Source of the DNA: CAJWBT01 sp964401855
GTDB lineage: Bacteria > Chloroflexota > Dehalococcoidia > Lucifugimonadales > UBA3495
Length of the DNA stretch: 6,570 nt
Assembly: GCA_964401855.1 (NCBI GenBank)
Contig: CAYOAF010000240.1
Location: 1-6,570, forward strand
Direction: 5' to 3'
The notes under the pieces were generated by a model. It was not told where the DNA came from. It did no database searches and worked only from the letters and a program-made list of their open reading frames with translations. This document shows positions 1 to 5,810 of this stretch, piece after piece. Made by a program: the position numbers and the translations under genes. How positions within the stretch are numbered: position 1 is the first letter of the stretch; each line of letters starts with the position of its first letter.

Positions 1-395
1 AGGTTTTGATGAAGTTTGATGGCCTCCACCACCTGGTTCCCGATGGAAAATACGGGGTTCAAGGAAGTCATCGGGTCCTGGACGATCAGGGCAATCTTCT
101 TGCCCCGGACAGCGGTCATCTCGGCTTCCGTAAACTGGAGCAGGTCTTCTCCATCAAGAGTTATCGTCCCGCTCACTATGCGCCCCGGAGGGATAGGGAT
201 AAGACGCATCAGCGACAGCATCGTGACGGACTTGCCGCAGCCCGACTCGCCCACGATACCCAGGGTCTCTCCCTGGCGCAAGCTGAAGCTGACCCCGTCC
301 ACCGCCTTCACCGTACCCCAGCGGGTCCGGAAGTAGGTGCGGAGGTCTTGAACATCCAGAACAACCTTGCCGTTAGCTTTGGCGCTGGCCGCCAT
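1..395 (-). CDS. DppD/OppD-type peptide ABC transporter ATP-binding protein, N-terminal 131 residues (cut by left window edge)
   Basis: This is the nucleotide-binding subunit of a family-5 (peptide/nickel-type) ABC importer, which hydrolyses ATP on the cytoplasmic face to drive uptake. The visible part reads MAASAKANGKVVLDVQDLRT and onward. The Walker A motif GESGCGKS lies at residues 49-56, and the Q-loop in VQDPMTSLNP has its Gln at 106; the phrase 'DPMTSLNP' is characteristic of the DppD/OppD/GsiA group. The signature motif, Walker B and the C-terminal oligopeptide-transporter extension lie beyond the left edge, so about 200 residues are missing if it has the usual length. The ATG at 395 is chosen because an AGGG at 403-406 lies 7 nt upstream and GAGGAG at 408-413 slightly further. 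It follows the DppC-like gene on the same strand after a 161-nt gap that contains a strong hairpin (492-530), so it is probably co-transcribed but possibly modulated. Family assignment is secure; substrate is unknown. Confidence 0.95.
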   Translation of the reverse strand, partial: MAASAKANGKVVLDVQDLRTYFRTRWGTVKAVDGVSFSLRQGETLGIVGESGCGKSVTMLSLMRLIPIPPGRIVSGTITLDGEDLLQFTEAEMTAVRGKKIALIVQDPMTSLNPVFSIGNQVVEAIKLHQN

Positions 396-491
396 ACTCA
401 ATCCCTGCTCCTCGTTTTCGAATCTCCAAGCCGGCCGCCCCTGGCCCGGCCAACTCCCAACACTACCCCACTCTCAGCTTTCCAACCACGG

Positions 492-530
492 ACCCCCCGG
501 CACTCTGCCAGGCCGTGCAATCCGGGGGGT
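492..530 (-). other. Strong GC hairpin in the dppC-dppD intergenic gap
   Basis: The 161-nt gap between the DppC-like stop and the DppD-like start (396-556) holds a perfect 9-bp inverted repeat: ACCCCCCGG at 492-500 and CCGGGGGGT at 522-530, with a 21-nt loop. No T-tract follows on the minus strand, so it is not a canonical intrinsic terminator. It could stabilise the 3' end of the upstream message or partly attenuate ATPase expression. Its arms have the same core sequence as the two intrinsic terminators at 3473-3503 and 5819-5850. A second, weaker GC dyad (GGCCG 433-437 with CGGCC 447-451) lies closer to the ATPase start. I see no gene in the gap. Confidence 0.6.
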
Positions 531-556
531 GAAGAGGGCATCAGCCCCCGGAACGG

Positions 557-1597
557 TTACTCCATCTGTCGAAGCTTGGGGTCCAGGGTGTCCCTCAGCC
601 AGTCGCCGAAGAGGTTCAGCGACATCACGGTCAACATGATGGCCACGCCCGGGAAGGTGGAAATCCACCAGAATCCAGCCCCCAGCTTGTCCCTGCCATC
701 GGCTACCATGGAGCCCCAGGCCGGTGTGGGCGGTGGAACGCCCGCGCCCAGGAAGCTCAAGGTGGATTCCAGGAGGATCACGATACCCACCTGGAGGGTG
801 GCCACTACGATCAAGGTATTGATGGTGCCCGGGAAGATGTGAATGAACAGGATGCGCAATGTGGAGGCCCCAGAAACCCTGGCCAGGGCCACATAATCCA
901 TGTTCTTTAGCTGCAAGACCTCCGCCCGTATCTGCCGGGCGAAGCGCGGCCAGATCCAGATGGCCAATACCCCCACGATGAGCAGGAAGGACTGGCCCAG
1001 GGATATGACCAGGACCAGGGCGATCAGGATGAGAGGAATCGACAGCTTGATGTCGACCAGGCGCATGGACAACTCATCGATCCAGCCCCCGTACCAACCC
1101 GCCGCCAGGCCCAAAGCCACCCCGACGGTGCCGCCAACTCCCAGGGTGACCACCGCCACGATCAGGGAGATTTGGGCGCCAAAGATGACGCGGGACAGGA
1201 CATCCCGGCCCAAGTGGTCGGTGCCCAGCAGGAACTCGTTGGAGCCTCCCTCCCTGATGACCACGGCCACTTTGTCACCCAAGAGTACGTCGCTTTGAAT
1301 CTTTTGAGCTTCTCGAAGACTGACCTGCTCGTTGCTTCGACCCAGCGCAACCCTCTCCACCACCGTCTTGTTGGTGGTCTCTTCTCCAGACCAAAATGGA
1401 GGCAGCATTCTCAGCCGCAGGTCCCCCCTCTCAGGGTCATGGGGGGCGATCCAGGAGGCAGTGATGCCAGCAAATACCACTATGGACAAAAGTGCCACGG
1501 GAATTATCGGCAAGCGCCGCATGGTCCGCCACTTACCGGCGACCCGGGCGCCGAACGTTGGCGAGGCTTCAGCGATCTGGCCGGTACTGGTTGCCAC
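557..1597 (-). CDS. DppC/OppC-type peptide ABC transporter permease
   Basis: This is the second transmembrane subunit of the family-5 importer, 346 residues. The N-terminal OppC-type segment has a first membrane helix at about residues 30-50, ending in the typical 'SWIAPHDP'. The hallmark LGTDHLGRDVLSRVIFGAQ follows at 124-142, then five further hydrophobic segments. The cytoplasmic EAA loop, which docks the ATPase, starts at DYVALARVSGAS (234-245). The C-terminus has the family's SFLGAGVPPPTPAWGSM (281-297) and a final 'GDWLRDTLDPKLR'. The oddity is residues 68-118, a polar, charged insertion between 'LPPFW' and 'FLLGTD'; OppC proteins usually have only a short link here, and it should face outside the membrane. 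The start is a GTG, supported by AGGAGG 5 nt upstream. It begins 17 nt after the DppB-like stop, consistent with one operon. The channel substrate is unknown. Confidence 0.97.
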   Translation of the reverse strand: MATSTGQIAEASPTFGARVAGKWRTMRRLPIIPVALLSIVVFAGITASWIAPHDPERGDLRLRMLPPFWSGEETTNKTVVERVALGRSNEQVSLREAQKIQSDVLLGDKVAVVIREGGSNEFLLGTDHLGRDVLSRVIFGAQISLIVAVVTLGVGGTVGVALGLAAGWYGGWIDELSMRLVDIKLSIPLILIALVLVISLGQSFLLIVGVLAIWIWPRFARQIRAEVLQLKNMDYVALARVSGASTLRILFIHIFPGTINTLIVVATLQVGIVILLESTLSFLGAGVPPPTPAWGSMVADGRDKLGAGFWWISTFPGVAIMLTVMSLNLFGDWLRDTLDPKLRQME

Positions 1598-1602
1598 TTT
1601 GT

Positions 1603-1608
1603 CCTCCT
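1603..1608 (-). promoter_or_regulatory. Shine-Dalgarno AGGAGG fixing the GTG start of the DppC-like gene
   Basis: On the minus strand a perfect AGGAGG ends 5 nt before the GTG whose first base is 1597. It lies inside the 17-nt gap after the DppB-like stop codon. It is the strongest ribosome-binding site in the window and supports a GTG start giving MATSTGQIAE. Confidence 0.85.
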
Positions 1609-1614
1609 ATTCCA

Positions 1615-2532
1615 CTATCCGTAGCGAATTCTGGGATCGATATAGGCGTACAGCACGTCCACCGTCAAAGCGGCCGTTACATACATGAGGGTGAAGACGA
1701 TGACCACCCCCTGCAAGAGAGGATAATCGGCTCCGAAGAGAGCCTCAATTGCCAGCTTGCCCAGGCCGGGCCAGGCAAACACGGTCTCAACAACCAGGGA
1801 GCCGGTCACCAGGGCCCCCAGGGTGACGCCGGCAAACGTCAAGGGCGGGATCAGGGCATTGCGCAAGGCGTGTTTGAAAATAACCATTTTAGGGGATACG
1901 CCCTTGGCGCGGGCCAGCTTGATGTACTCAGAGTCCAACACGTCCAGCATGGCCGACCGGATGAGCCGCAGGTTGGCAGCCACGTAAAACCAACCAAGGG
2001 TAACGCCAGGGAGGATTATGCTGTTCCATTCTTGCCGCCCGTAAGGTGGGACCCACTCCAACTCTACGGCGAAGAAGAACATCAGCATTATGCCCAGCCA
2101 GAAAGGAGGGGCTGACTGACCGATCAGAGAGATCACTTTACCGAGTACGTCCATAGGGCTCCCCCGCTTCACCGCTGAGAGAATCCCCAGGGGAACCCCT
2201 ATTATTACCGAGAAGGCAAAGGCGGCAAAACCGAGCTGAAGGGTGTTGGGTAGGCGGTCCAGTATGACCTCCATGACCGGCTCCCCTTCCCTTATCGACT
2301 CTCCGAAGTCTCCTCTTAGCGCTTTCTTCAGGAATATGCCGTATTGCTCATAGTAAGGCTTATCCAGCCCCAGCAGCGCCCCCATCCGGTCCCAGTCCTC
2401 CTGGGTAGAGTAATCGTCCAGGTAGATGTGTCTGGGGTCCCCGGAAACCCGGCTCATGATGAAGATGATCAAGGACACAACAAGAAGGGTGATTAGGGCG
2501 ATGATAAAGCGTCGGATTAGAAACCTTTGCAT
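1615..2532 (-). CDS. DppB/OppB-type peptide ABC transporter permease
   Basis: This is the first transmembrane subunit of the family-5 importer, 305 residues, the normal DppB length. It begins MQRFLIRRFIIALITLLVVS, a positively charged N-terminus running into membrane helix 1 (about 9-27). The external loop typical of DppB follows, with 'SGDPRHIYLDD' (30-40) and 'LGLDKPYYEQYGIFLKKALRGDFGES' (54-79). Further helices lie near 100-120, 134-156, 173-190, 231-253 and 274-297. The EAA loop that contacts the ATPase is clear at 202-230 (EYIKLARAKG...HALRNALIP). The C-terminal 'YIDPRIRYG' is standard. It starts 12 nt after the stop of the small membrane-protein gene and has no good Shine-Dalgarno sequence, so it may depend on translational coupling to that gene. 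It pairs with the DppC-like permease to form the channel. Family call is secure; substrate is unknown. Confidence 0.97.
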   Translation of the reverse strand: MQRFLIRRFIIALITLLVVSLIIFIMSRVSGDPRHIYLDDYSTQEDWDRMGALLGLDKPYYEQYGIFLKKALRGDFGESIREGEPVMEVILDRLPNTLQLGFAAFAFSVIIGVPLGILSAVKRGSPMDVLGKVISLIGQSAPPFWLGIMLMFFFAVELEWVPPYGRQEWNSIILPGVTLGWFYVAANLRLIRSAMLDVLDSEYIKLARAKGVSPKMVIFKHALRNALIPPLTFAGVTLGALVTGSLVVETVFAWPGLGKLAIEALFGADYPLLQGVVIVFTLMYVTAALTVDVLYAYIDPRIRYG

Positions 2533-2544
2533 GCTGTTACACCG

Positions 2545-3009
2545 TCAGACCGCGTGATTCTTGACTCGGGTTTGCCACCACCAGCTCATCAAATCCCTGG
2601 CCAGGCTGAAAACCATCGCCGTCCCACTAGCCACCACCGTAGAGCCAACTGCGGTGTAGGTGAACGGGGAGACGCTTGGCATCGCGCAGCATTCGGTTTC
2701 CTGGCGCGCTCCGAATTCGTAGCCCCCCCAGGCCCCGCCTATACCAGCCGCCGCCACCAGGGCAGCCGCCACCAGCAGCAGCAAGAGATGGTCACCCTCC
2801 AAGCGCAGCCAGGCTAGAAATCCGCCCAGCCCCGCCCCCAGGCCGGCCCCAACCATCAGGGACCACAGCATGGTGTCGAGGGACCGGGAACTGGAGAACA
2901 CGAAGAGACTCCAGGCTACACCTATTCCCGCCACGCTGAAAGCCCCACCCAGGCCGAGACTGAGGGCGGTGCGCCCCGAGAAGACCATCAGGGATTGTAC
3001 CTTATCCAT
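2545..3009 (-). CDS. Uncharacterised small multi-pass membrane protein, first gene of the permease operon
   Basis: This 154-residue protein resembles no family I recognise. Four hydrophobic segments are visible, at about residues 14-38, 48-68, 74-98 and 115-136, rich in Gly and Ala (for example GAGLGAGLGG at 54-63), with short charged connections. Between segments 3 and 4 is a short polar loop with adjacent cysteines (ECC, 106-108). The C-terminus is basic with three tryptophans (SWWWQTRVKNH, 142-152). ATG 3009 is preceded by a modest GGCGAG at 3016-3021, 6 nt upstream. The stop lies 12 nt before the DppB-like start on the same strand, and a promoter lies about 210 nt upstream, so it should be translated with the transporter. 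It could be an accessory, assembly or regulatory subunit of the importer, or an unrelated passenger. The gene is likely real given the coherent membrane topology and tight spacing, but its function is unknown. Confidence 0.75.
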   Translation of the reverse strand: MDKVQSLMVFSGRTALSLGLGGAFSVAGIGVAWSLFVFSSSRSLDTMLWSLMVGAGLGAGLGGFLAWLRLEGDHLLLLLVAAALVAAAGIGGAWGGYEFGARQETECCAMPSVSPFTYTAVGSTVVASGTAMVFSLARDLMSWWWQTRVKNHAV

Positions 3010-3220
3010 TGCCTACTCGCCAACACTCAACGACACTAACGCCCTCGGTTGTTAGCTAATACGAAGGAAGCACCTTTTCCTATGCCGTCCCGGTGTTTCC
3101 CGTTCGGCTGGGGAACCGTCCATCGCTGGCCGCGTCCACGTCGGTGGGTCCGGTCATCTTCGAACCGACCGGCTTGTCGCATAGCGTTGGAGGGGATACC
3201 TCCCCATTCATAAAACCAGG
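3010..3220 (-). other. Long 5' leader of the permease operon, with possible alternative hairpins
   Basis: About 210 nt separate the predicted transcription start (near 3221) from the ATG at 3009. No convincing gene is present. Several inverted repeats are visible: CCGGTC 3150-3155 with GACCGG 3167-3172; GTCGGT 3140-3145 with ACCGAC 3164-3169, which shares bases with the first pair so the two exclude each other; and CTAAC 3036-3040 with GTTAG 3051-3055. Stems this short are common in GC-rich DNA, so a regulatory RNA role is only a possibility. I do not recognise a known riboswitch. Confidence 0.4.
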
Positions 3221-3227
3221 TGAAGCA

Positions 3228-3256
3228 ATAGTAACTATCCAAAGCTAGGCTGTCAA
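3228..3256 (-). promoter_or_regulatory. Sigma70-like promoter for the membrane-protein/permease/ATPase operon
   Basis: On the minus strand a perfect -35 box TTGACA (3251-3256) is followed by exactly 17 bp and a -10 box TACTAT (3228-3233, 4 of 6 consensus). The predicted start of transcription is near 3221. It lies in the gap after the SBP-A terminator and points at the permease operon, where a promoter is expected. The dyad ATAGT-A-ACTAT (3228-3238) covers the -10 box and could be an operator half. The design matches the SBP-A promoter at 5638-5666. Confidence 0.7.
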
Positions 3257-3464
3257 CAGACATTGGCCGGAGGAGAGATTATGACACACTTTCGCAGATA
3301 TGTGAAACCTTTTCCGCATGAGAAATGGGGCAGTTCCTGTGGCAGTTTCAATCAGGCCAACGGAGCGGAGGCGAGCAATGGCGTCAAGCCGGGTTGAGCC
3401 GCTGGAACCGGCAGCCGTATTCTGGGGGTAGATTCGCCCATTCCCGCACCGGCTCCAGGGCCAG
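3257..3464. other. Non-coding spacer between SBP-A terminator and permease promoter
   Basis: Roughly 200 bases upstream of the permease promoter contain no open frame with coding character, no tRNA-like fold and no recognisable repeat. The homology shared with the other SBP copy begins at about 3447, so sequence from 3257 to 3446 is unique within the window. Activator sites for the promoter could be here, but none is recognisable. Confidence 0.5.
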
Positions 3465-3503
3465 GCAAACAAGCAGACCCCCGGGTAGCCCCGGGGGGTC
3501 TGC
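3465..3503 (-). terminator. Intrinsic terminator of SBP-A
   Basis: Downstream of the SBP-A stop on the minus strand, GCAGACCCCC (3473-3482) pairs with GGGGGTCTGC (3494-3503). The stem is extended by GGG/CCC after a bulged G, around a 4-nt loop. The minus-strand continuation is TTGTTTGCC, a U-rich tail. It begins about 50 nt after the stop. It separates the SBP-A transcript from the permease operon. It is almost identical to the terminator at 5811-5850. Confidence 0.85.
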
Positions 3504-3552
3504 ATCGTTACAGCTTCGCTAAACTGGGACTGTCAGCGGGAGCTGACGGCCT

Positions 3553-5424
3553 CTACTGGCGAGGTTTGGCCCATTCCAGACCGTTGATCTGCCGGAGGTC
3601 GCCGCGCTTGATGTGGTCGTCCCACGGCTCAAGCTTGGGACCGACGGCCCACATGTTGTCGAACACGTAGAGGCCCGTTTGACCGAACACGTTGTCGAAC
3701 ATGAAGCGAGCAATGTCGTCCTCGACGGCCTCGCGCTCCTCCTTGGCTACTTTACGCTGACCCTCGGCGACCTTCTCTTCCAGCCAGGGGTGCATCGCCC
3801 CGTAATTGAAGACGGATTTGTAGGTGTAGTTGCCCAGCCCGTGGATCGGCGCCAGCCGGATAGCCACGGAGTGACAGGTAGCCCCCTTGTAGGTCCGGCC
3901 GACCAGGGTTGGCCGGAGGCCGGAGTAGGGGATTCTCTGGAAATTTACGTCCAAGCCGAGTTCGTCCCACATCTGGGCGATGGCCTCGCAGGCTTCCAGC
4001 TCGGAGGGGGCGTTGCGGATGGCGGTGGTCAGGGTGATGGAGAACCCATCGGGGTAGCCCGCCTCGGCTAGAAGCTGCTTGGCCCGGTCCGGGTCGAAGT
4101 CCCACACCATGTCGTCAGGCAGCCGGCTTTCATCCGGGCCTGCCCAGTCGCGCAGGCCCAGAGGGTGGCCGAAACCGCGCAGCAGGGTGTCCACCAGGAG
4201 CTGGCGGTCGATGGCGATGGACATGGCCAAACGCACCTTGCGGGCTGTGTCCCACTCTGCGGAGGTAACGTCTGAGTTGCTGGACACCCAGGGAAGCTCG
4301 GGGTCGTAGGCCTCCGCCGGTTCAGGGGTCCCGTAGTACTGGCCGTAGAAGTTGATGCTGGCCTGGCCCGCATTCGGTATCTGCATCAGCCTGGACCCCG
4401 GCACTGCCTCTACCAGAGGTAGGGAGTCCAGGGCCATGGCGAAGGTATCCAGGTGGCCCGTCTGGAAGCCGGCCACCCGGGCGGACTCCTCGGGGATCTC
4501 CCAAACCCACAACTCGGAAAAGTAAGGTGTCTTGCGCCAGTGGTCCTCGACGGCCTTCAGCCGCCAGAACTCCCCGGTGCGGGACTCATCGATCTCCCAG
4601 GGGCCGGTGGCGGCCGTGTTGCGGTTGGCCTCCTCCTCGCCAACTTCATCGTGCTGCTTCTTGCTGGTTACGTAGGCCATGGAAGCCCTGGGGGTGGCGA
4701 TCAACTCATTCACGATGATGTCGGAGAACGGCTCGCCGGTGTCCAGCCTAATGGTGTAATCATCGGGAGTCTCGATGGTGCTATCCTCGCCGAACCACAC
4801 CATCTTGGCGTTCTGGGCCCTGGTGTGCTTTTCACTTTGGGAGACCATTTCGTGGGACCAGATCACGTCTTCGGCGGTCATCTCCCCGTAACCCTTGTGA
4901 AACTGGACCCCCTTGTGGAGGTTGAAGGTCCAGGTAGTGAAATCCTCGGAGATGCTCCAACTGTCCGCCAGCATAGGTTCGATGGCCCCGTCGGTTTCGT
5001 TGTACATTCCCATGGATTCTATGAGGCCAATAGCGGAATTGACGAAGACCTGGGGCTGGCCCACCAGTTTTGGATGCGACATGAAAGGCCCCATATCTTT
5101 GAGCCCCAGGTTGATGGTGCCCGCGGGCTTCGCCGGTGGTGCGGCGGAGGTGGGGATAGGCGTCGATGTGGGCACCGGAGTGAGGGTTGGGGCCGGAGCC
5201 CTGGTCGCCCCAGGGGCCGAAGTGGCCGCCGGAGCGGTGGTGGCCGCGGGCGCCGAAGTGGCGGCTGGAGCGGCGGTGGCCGCAGGAGCCGAAGTGGCCG
5301 CTGGGGCCGTAGTGGGCCGGGGTGTTGCGGTGGCTGCCGACCCGCAGGCTGCTATGAATAGCAACAGCAGAACGGTGGAGGTGAGCGCCATTGCCCTGGA
5401 AAACCGTGGCCAGCCTTGAGACAT
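3553..5424 (-). CDS. Family-5 ABC solute-binding lipoprotein SBP-A (peptide/nickel-type)
   Basis: This is a 623-residue extracytoplasmic substrate-binding protein. The signal peptide MSQGWPRFSRAMALTSTVLL leads into a lipobox with the lipidated Cys at 27 (IAAC, 24-27). An Ala/Pro/Thr spacer follows (about 30-100), including six APAATx-type hexapeptides at 40-75. The family-5 binding domain starts near 103. It contains the usual landmarks: IEPMLADSWSISEDFTTWTF, then 'TAEDVIWSHE', 'ARKVRLAMSIAIDRQLL' (around 400), 'FDPDRAKQLLAEAGYPDGF' (443-461) and a C-terminal 'GLYVFDNMWAVGPK'. The ATG at 5424 is chosen because AGAGAGG (5432-5438) lies 7 nt upstream and the signal peptide begins immediately; the frame stays open further upstream but encodes no export signal. 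It has its own promoter and terminator. It likely feeds the DppB/DppC-type permease encoded downstream; the ligand is unknown. It is a close paralogue of the partial gene at 5900-6570. Confidence 0.96.
   Translation of the reverse strand: MSQGWPRFSRAMALTSTVLLLLFIAACGSAATATPRPTTAPAATSAPAATAAPAATSAPAATTAPAATSAPGATRAPAPTLTPVPTSTPIPTSAAPPAKPAGTINLGLKDMGPFMSHPKLVGQPQVFVNSAIGLIESMGMYNETDGAIEPMLADSWSISEDFTTWTFNLHKGVQFHKGYGEMTAEDVIWSHEMVSQSEKHTRAQNAKMVWFGEDSTIETPDDYTIRLDTGEPFSDIIVNELIATPRASMAYVTSKKQHDEVGEEEANRNTAATGPWEIDESRTGEFWRLKAVEDHWRKTPYFSELWVWEIPEESARVAGFQTGHLDTFAMALDSLPLVEAVPGSRLMQIPNAGQASINFYGQYYGTPEPAEAYDPELPWVSSNSDVTSAEWDTARKVRLAMSIAIDRQLLVDTLLRGFGHPLGLRDWAGPDESRLPDDMVWDFDPDRAKQLLAEAGYPDGFSITLTTAIRNAPSELEACEAIAQMWDELGLDVNFQRIPYSGLRPTLVGRTYKGATCHSVAIRLAPIHGLGNYTYKSVFNYGAMHPWLEEKVAEGQRKVAKEEREAVEDDIARFMFDNVFGQTGLYVFDNMWAVGPKLEPWDDHIKRGDLRQINGLEWAKPRQ
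5200..5307 (-). repeat. Six 18-bp in-frame repeats encoding the APAATx spacer of SBP-A
   Basis: Residues 40-75 of SBP-A read as six consecutive hexapeptides: APAATS, APAATA, APAATS, APAATT, APAATS and the degenerate APGATR. The DNA repeats every 18 bp with synonymous variation. It forms a flexible, probably surface-exposed tether between the lipid anchor and the binding domain. Such arrays can change length by slippage or recombination. Confidence 0.85.
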
Positions 5425-5431
5425 TTTCGAA

Positions 5432-5438
5432 CCTCTCT
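5432..5438 (-). promoter_or_regulatory. Ribosome-binding site that decides the SBP-A start
   Basis: AGAGAGG on the minus strand lies 7 nt before ATG 5424. It supports this start over in-frame upstream codons (for example the TTG at 5619), which would place 65 non-signal residues ahead of the lipoprotein signal peptide. Confidence 0.7.
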
Positions 5439-5565
5439 GTTTAGGAATGATAAAAGTCGCAGCCGTTAGGCTCCGGAGGACGGCCACCGGCTGGGCGCGG
5501 GGACGTTGCCTGTTTTGCCCAGGGTTGACCGCCGATTGCCCATCCAGCCCTATCGATCGAACGTC

Positions 5566-5619
5566 TTGTCGCGGGCCAGGAACTAAACGACACCCTTGGC
5601 CCACATCATCATGCGACAA
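5566..5619 (-). promoter_or_regulatory. Compound hairpin in the SBP-A 5' leader
   Basis: In the minus-strand transcript, an outer perfect 7-bp stem TTGTCGC/GCGACAA (5613-5619 with 5566-5572) encloses a perfect 6-bp stem GGGCCA/TGGCCC (5597-5602 with 5573-5578). The two stems are stacked directly on the 3' side and separated by a 10-nt bulge on the 5' side; the inner loop is 18 nt. It begins about 12 nt after the predicted transcription start and about 195 nt before the ATG. It may protect the 5' end or act as a regulatory element. It matches no riboswitch I know. Confidence 0.5.
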
Positions 5620-5621
5620 AA

Positions 5622-5643
5622 TAGTATTTCCAGTGCAATACTA
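5622..5643 (-). promoter_or_regulatory. Operator-like dyad over the SBP-A -10 box
   Basis: A perfect 7+7 inverted repeat, TAGTATT-N8-AATACTA on either strand (arms 5622-5628 and 5637-5643), covers the -10 hexamer and the predicted start site. This position suits a dimeric repressor that blocks RNA polymerase. No regulator gene is in the window. Confidence 0.5.
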
Positions 5644-5666
5644 ACGAGCTAGCTGTGGATTGTCAA
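5638..5666 (-). promoter_or_regulatory. Sigma70-like promoter for SBP-A
   Basis: On the minus strand TTGACA (5661-5666) is followed by exactly 17 bp and TAGTAT (5638-5643, 4 of 6 consensus), putting the start near 5631 and leaving a leader of about 207 nt. The spacer contains the palindrome AGCTAGCT (5647-5654). It lies after the SBP-B terminator, so SBP-A can be transcribed on its own. Confidence 0.7.
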
Positions 5667-5792
5667 CTACCCGGCTTTCTACCGATATTGTTTACCTGTA
5701 TATATCATTGATACTGTTGCTCATTTGCCCTGGATGCGGCAGCTGGCCGTCAGCAAGATGGGTCCGTCTCCGGGGCAAGGTTTCCGACCCTT
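5667..5792. other. AT-richer non-coding stretch upstream of the SBP-A promoter
   Basis: This spacer is noticeably richer in A and T than the rest of the window around 5680-5720. It includes the 11-bp palindrome TATCA-T-TGATA (5703-5713) about 40-50 bp upstream of the -35 box, a place where an UP element or activator site could be. No coding frame with protein character is visible. Confidence 0.4.
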
Positions 5793-5810
5793 CACCGGCT
5801 CCCGGGCCAG

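Noticed and set aside
6..842. Plus-strand open frame of 278 codons over the ATPase/permease region
   Set aside because: It runs antisense across two clear ABC transporter genes and their intergenic gap, and has no protein-like hydrophobic pattern or motif. High GC produces such frames.
3036..3263. Possible 75-residue minus-strand protein or leader peptide ahead of the permease operon
   Set aside because: Its first codons overlap the predicted promoter, it is Arg/Gly-rich without family features, and no good ribosome-binding site precedes it.
5200..5307. Repeat array considered as a CRISPR or non-coding satellite
   Set aside because: The 18-bp period is in frame, has no unique spacers and encodes the typical lipoprotein tether.
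4453..5361. Long open frame on the plus strand (302 codons) opposite SBP-A
   Set aside because: It is antisense to a secure gene; its C-terminal half is Gly/Arg low-complexity sequence produced by the complement of the Ala/Pro/Thr repeat. No recognisable domain.
5425..5619. N-terminal extension of SBP-A by 65 residues from a TTG at 5619
   Set aside because: It would bury the signal peptide and lipobox internally; the ATG at 5424 has a good ribosome-binding site, and the extension overlaps the structured leader.
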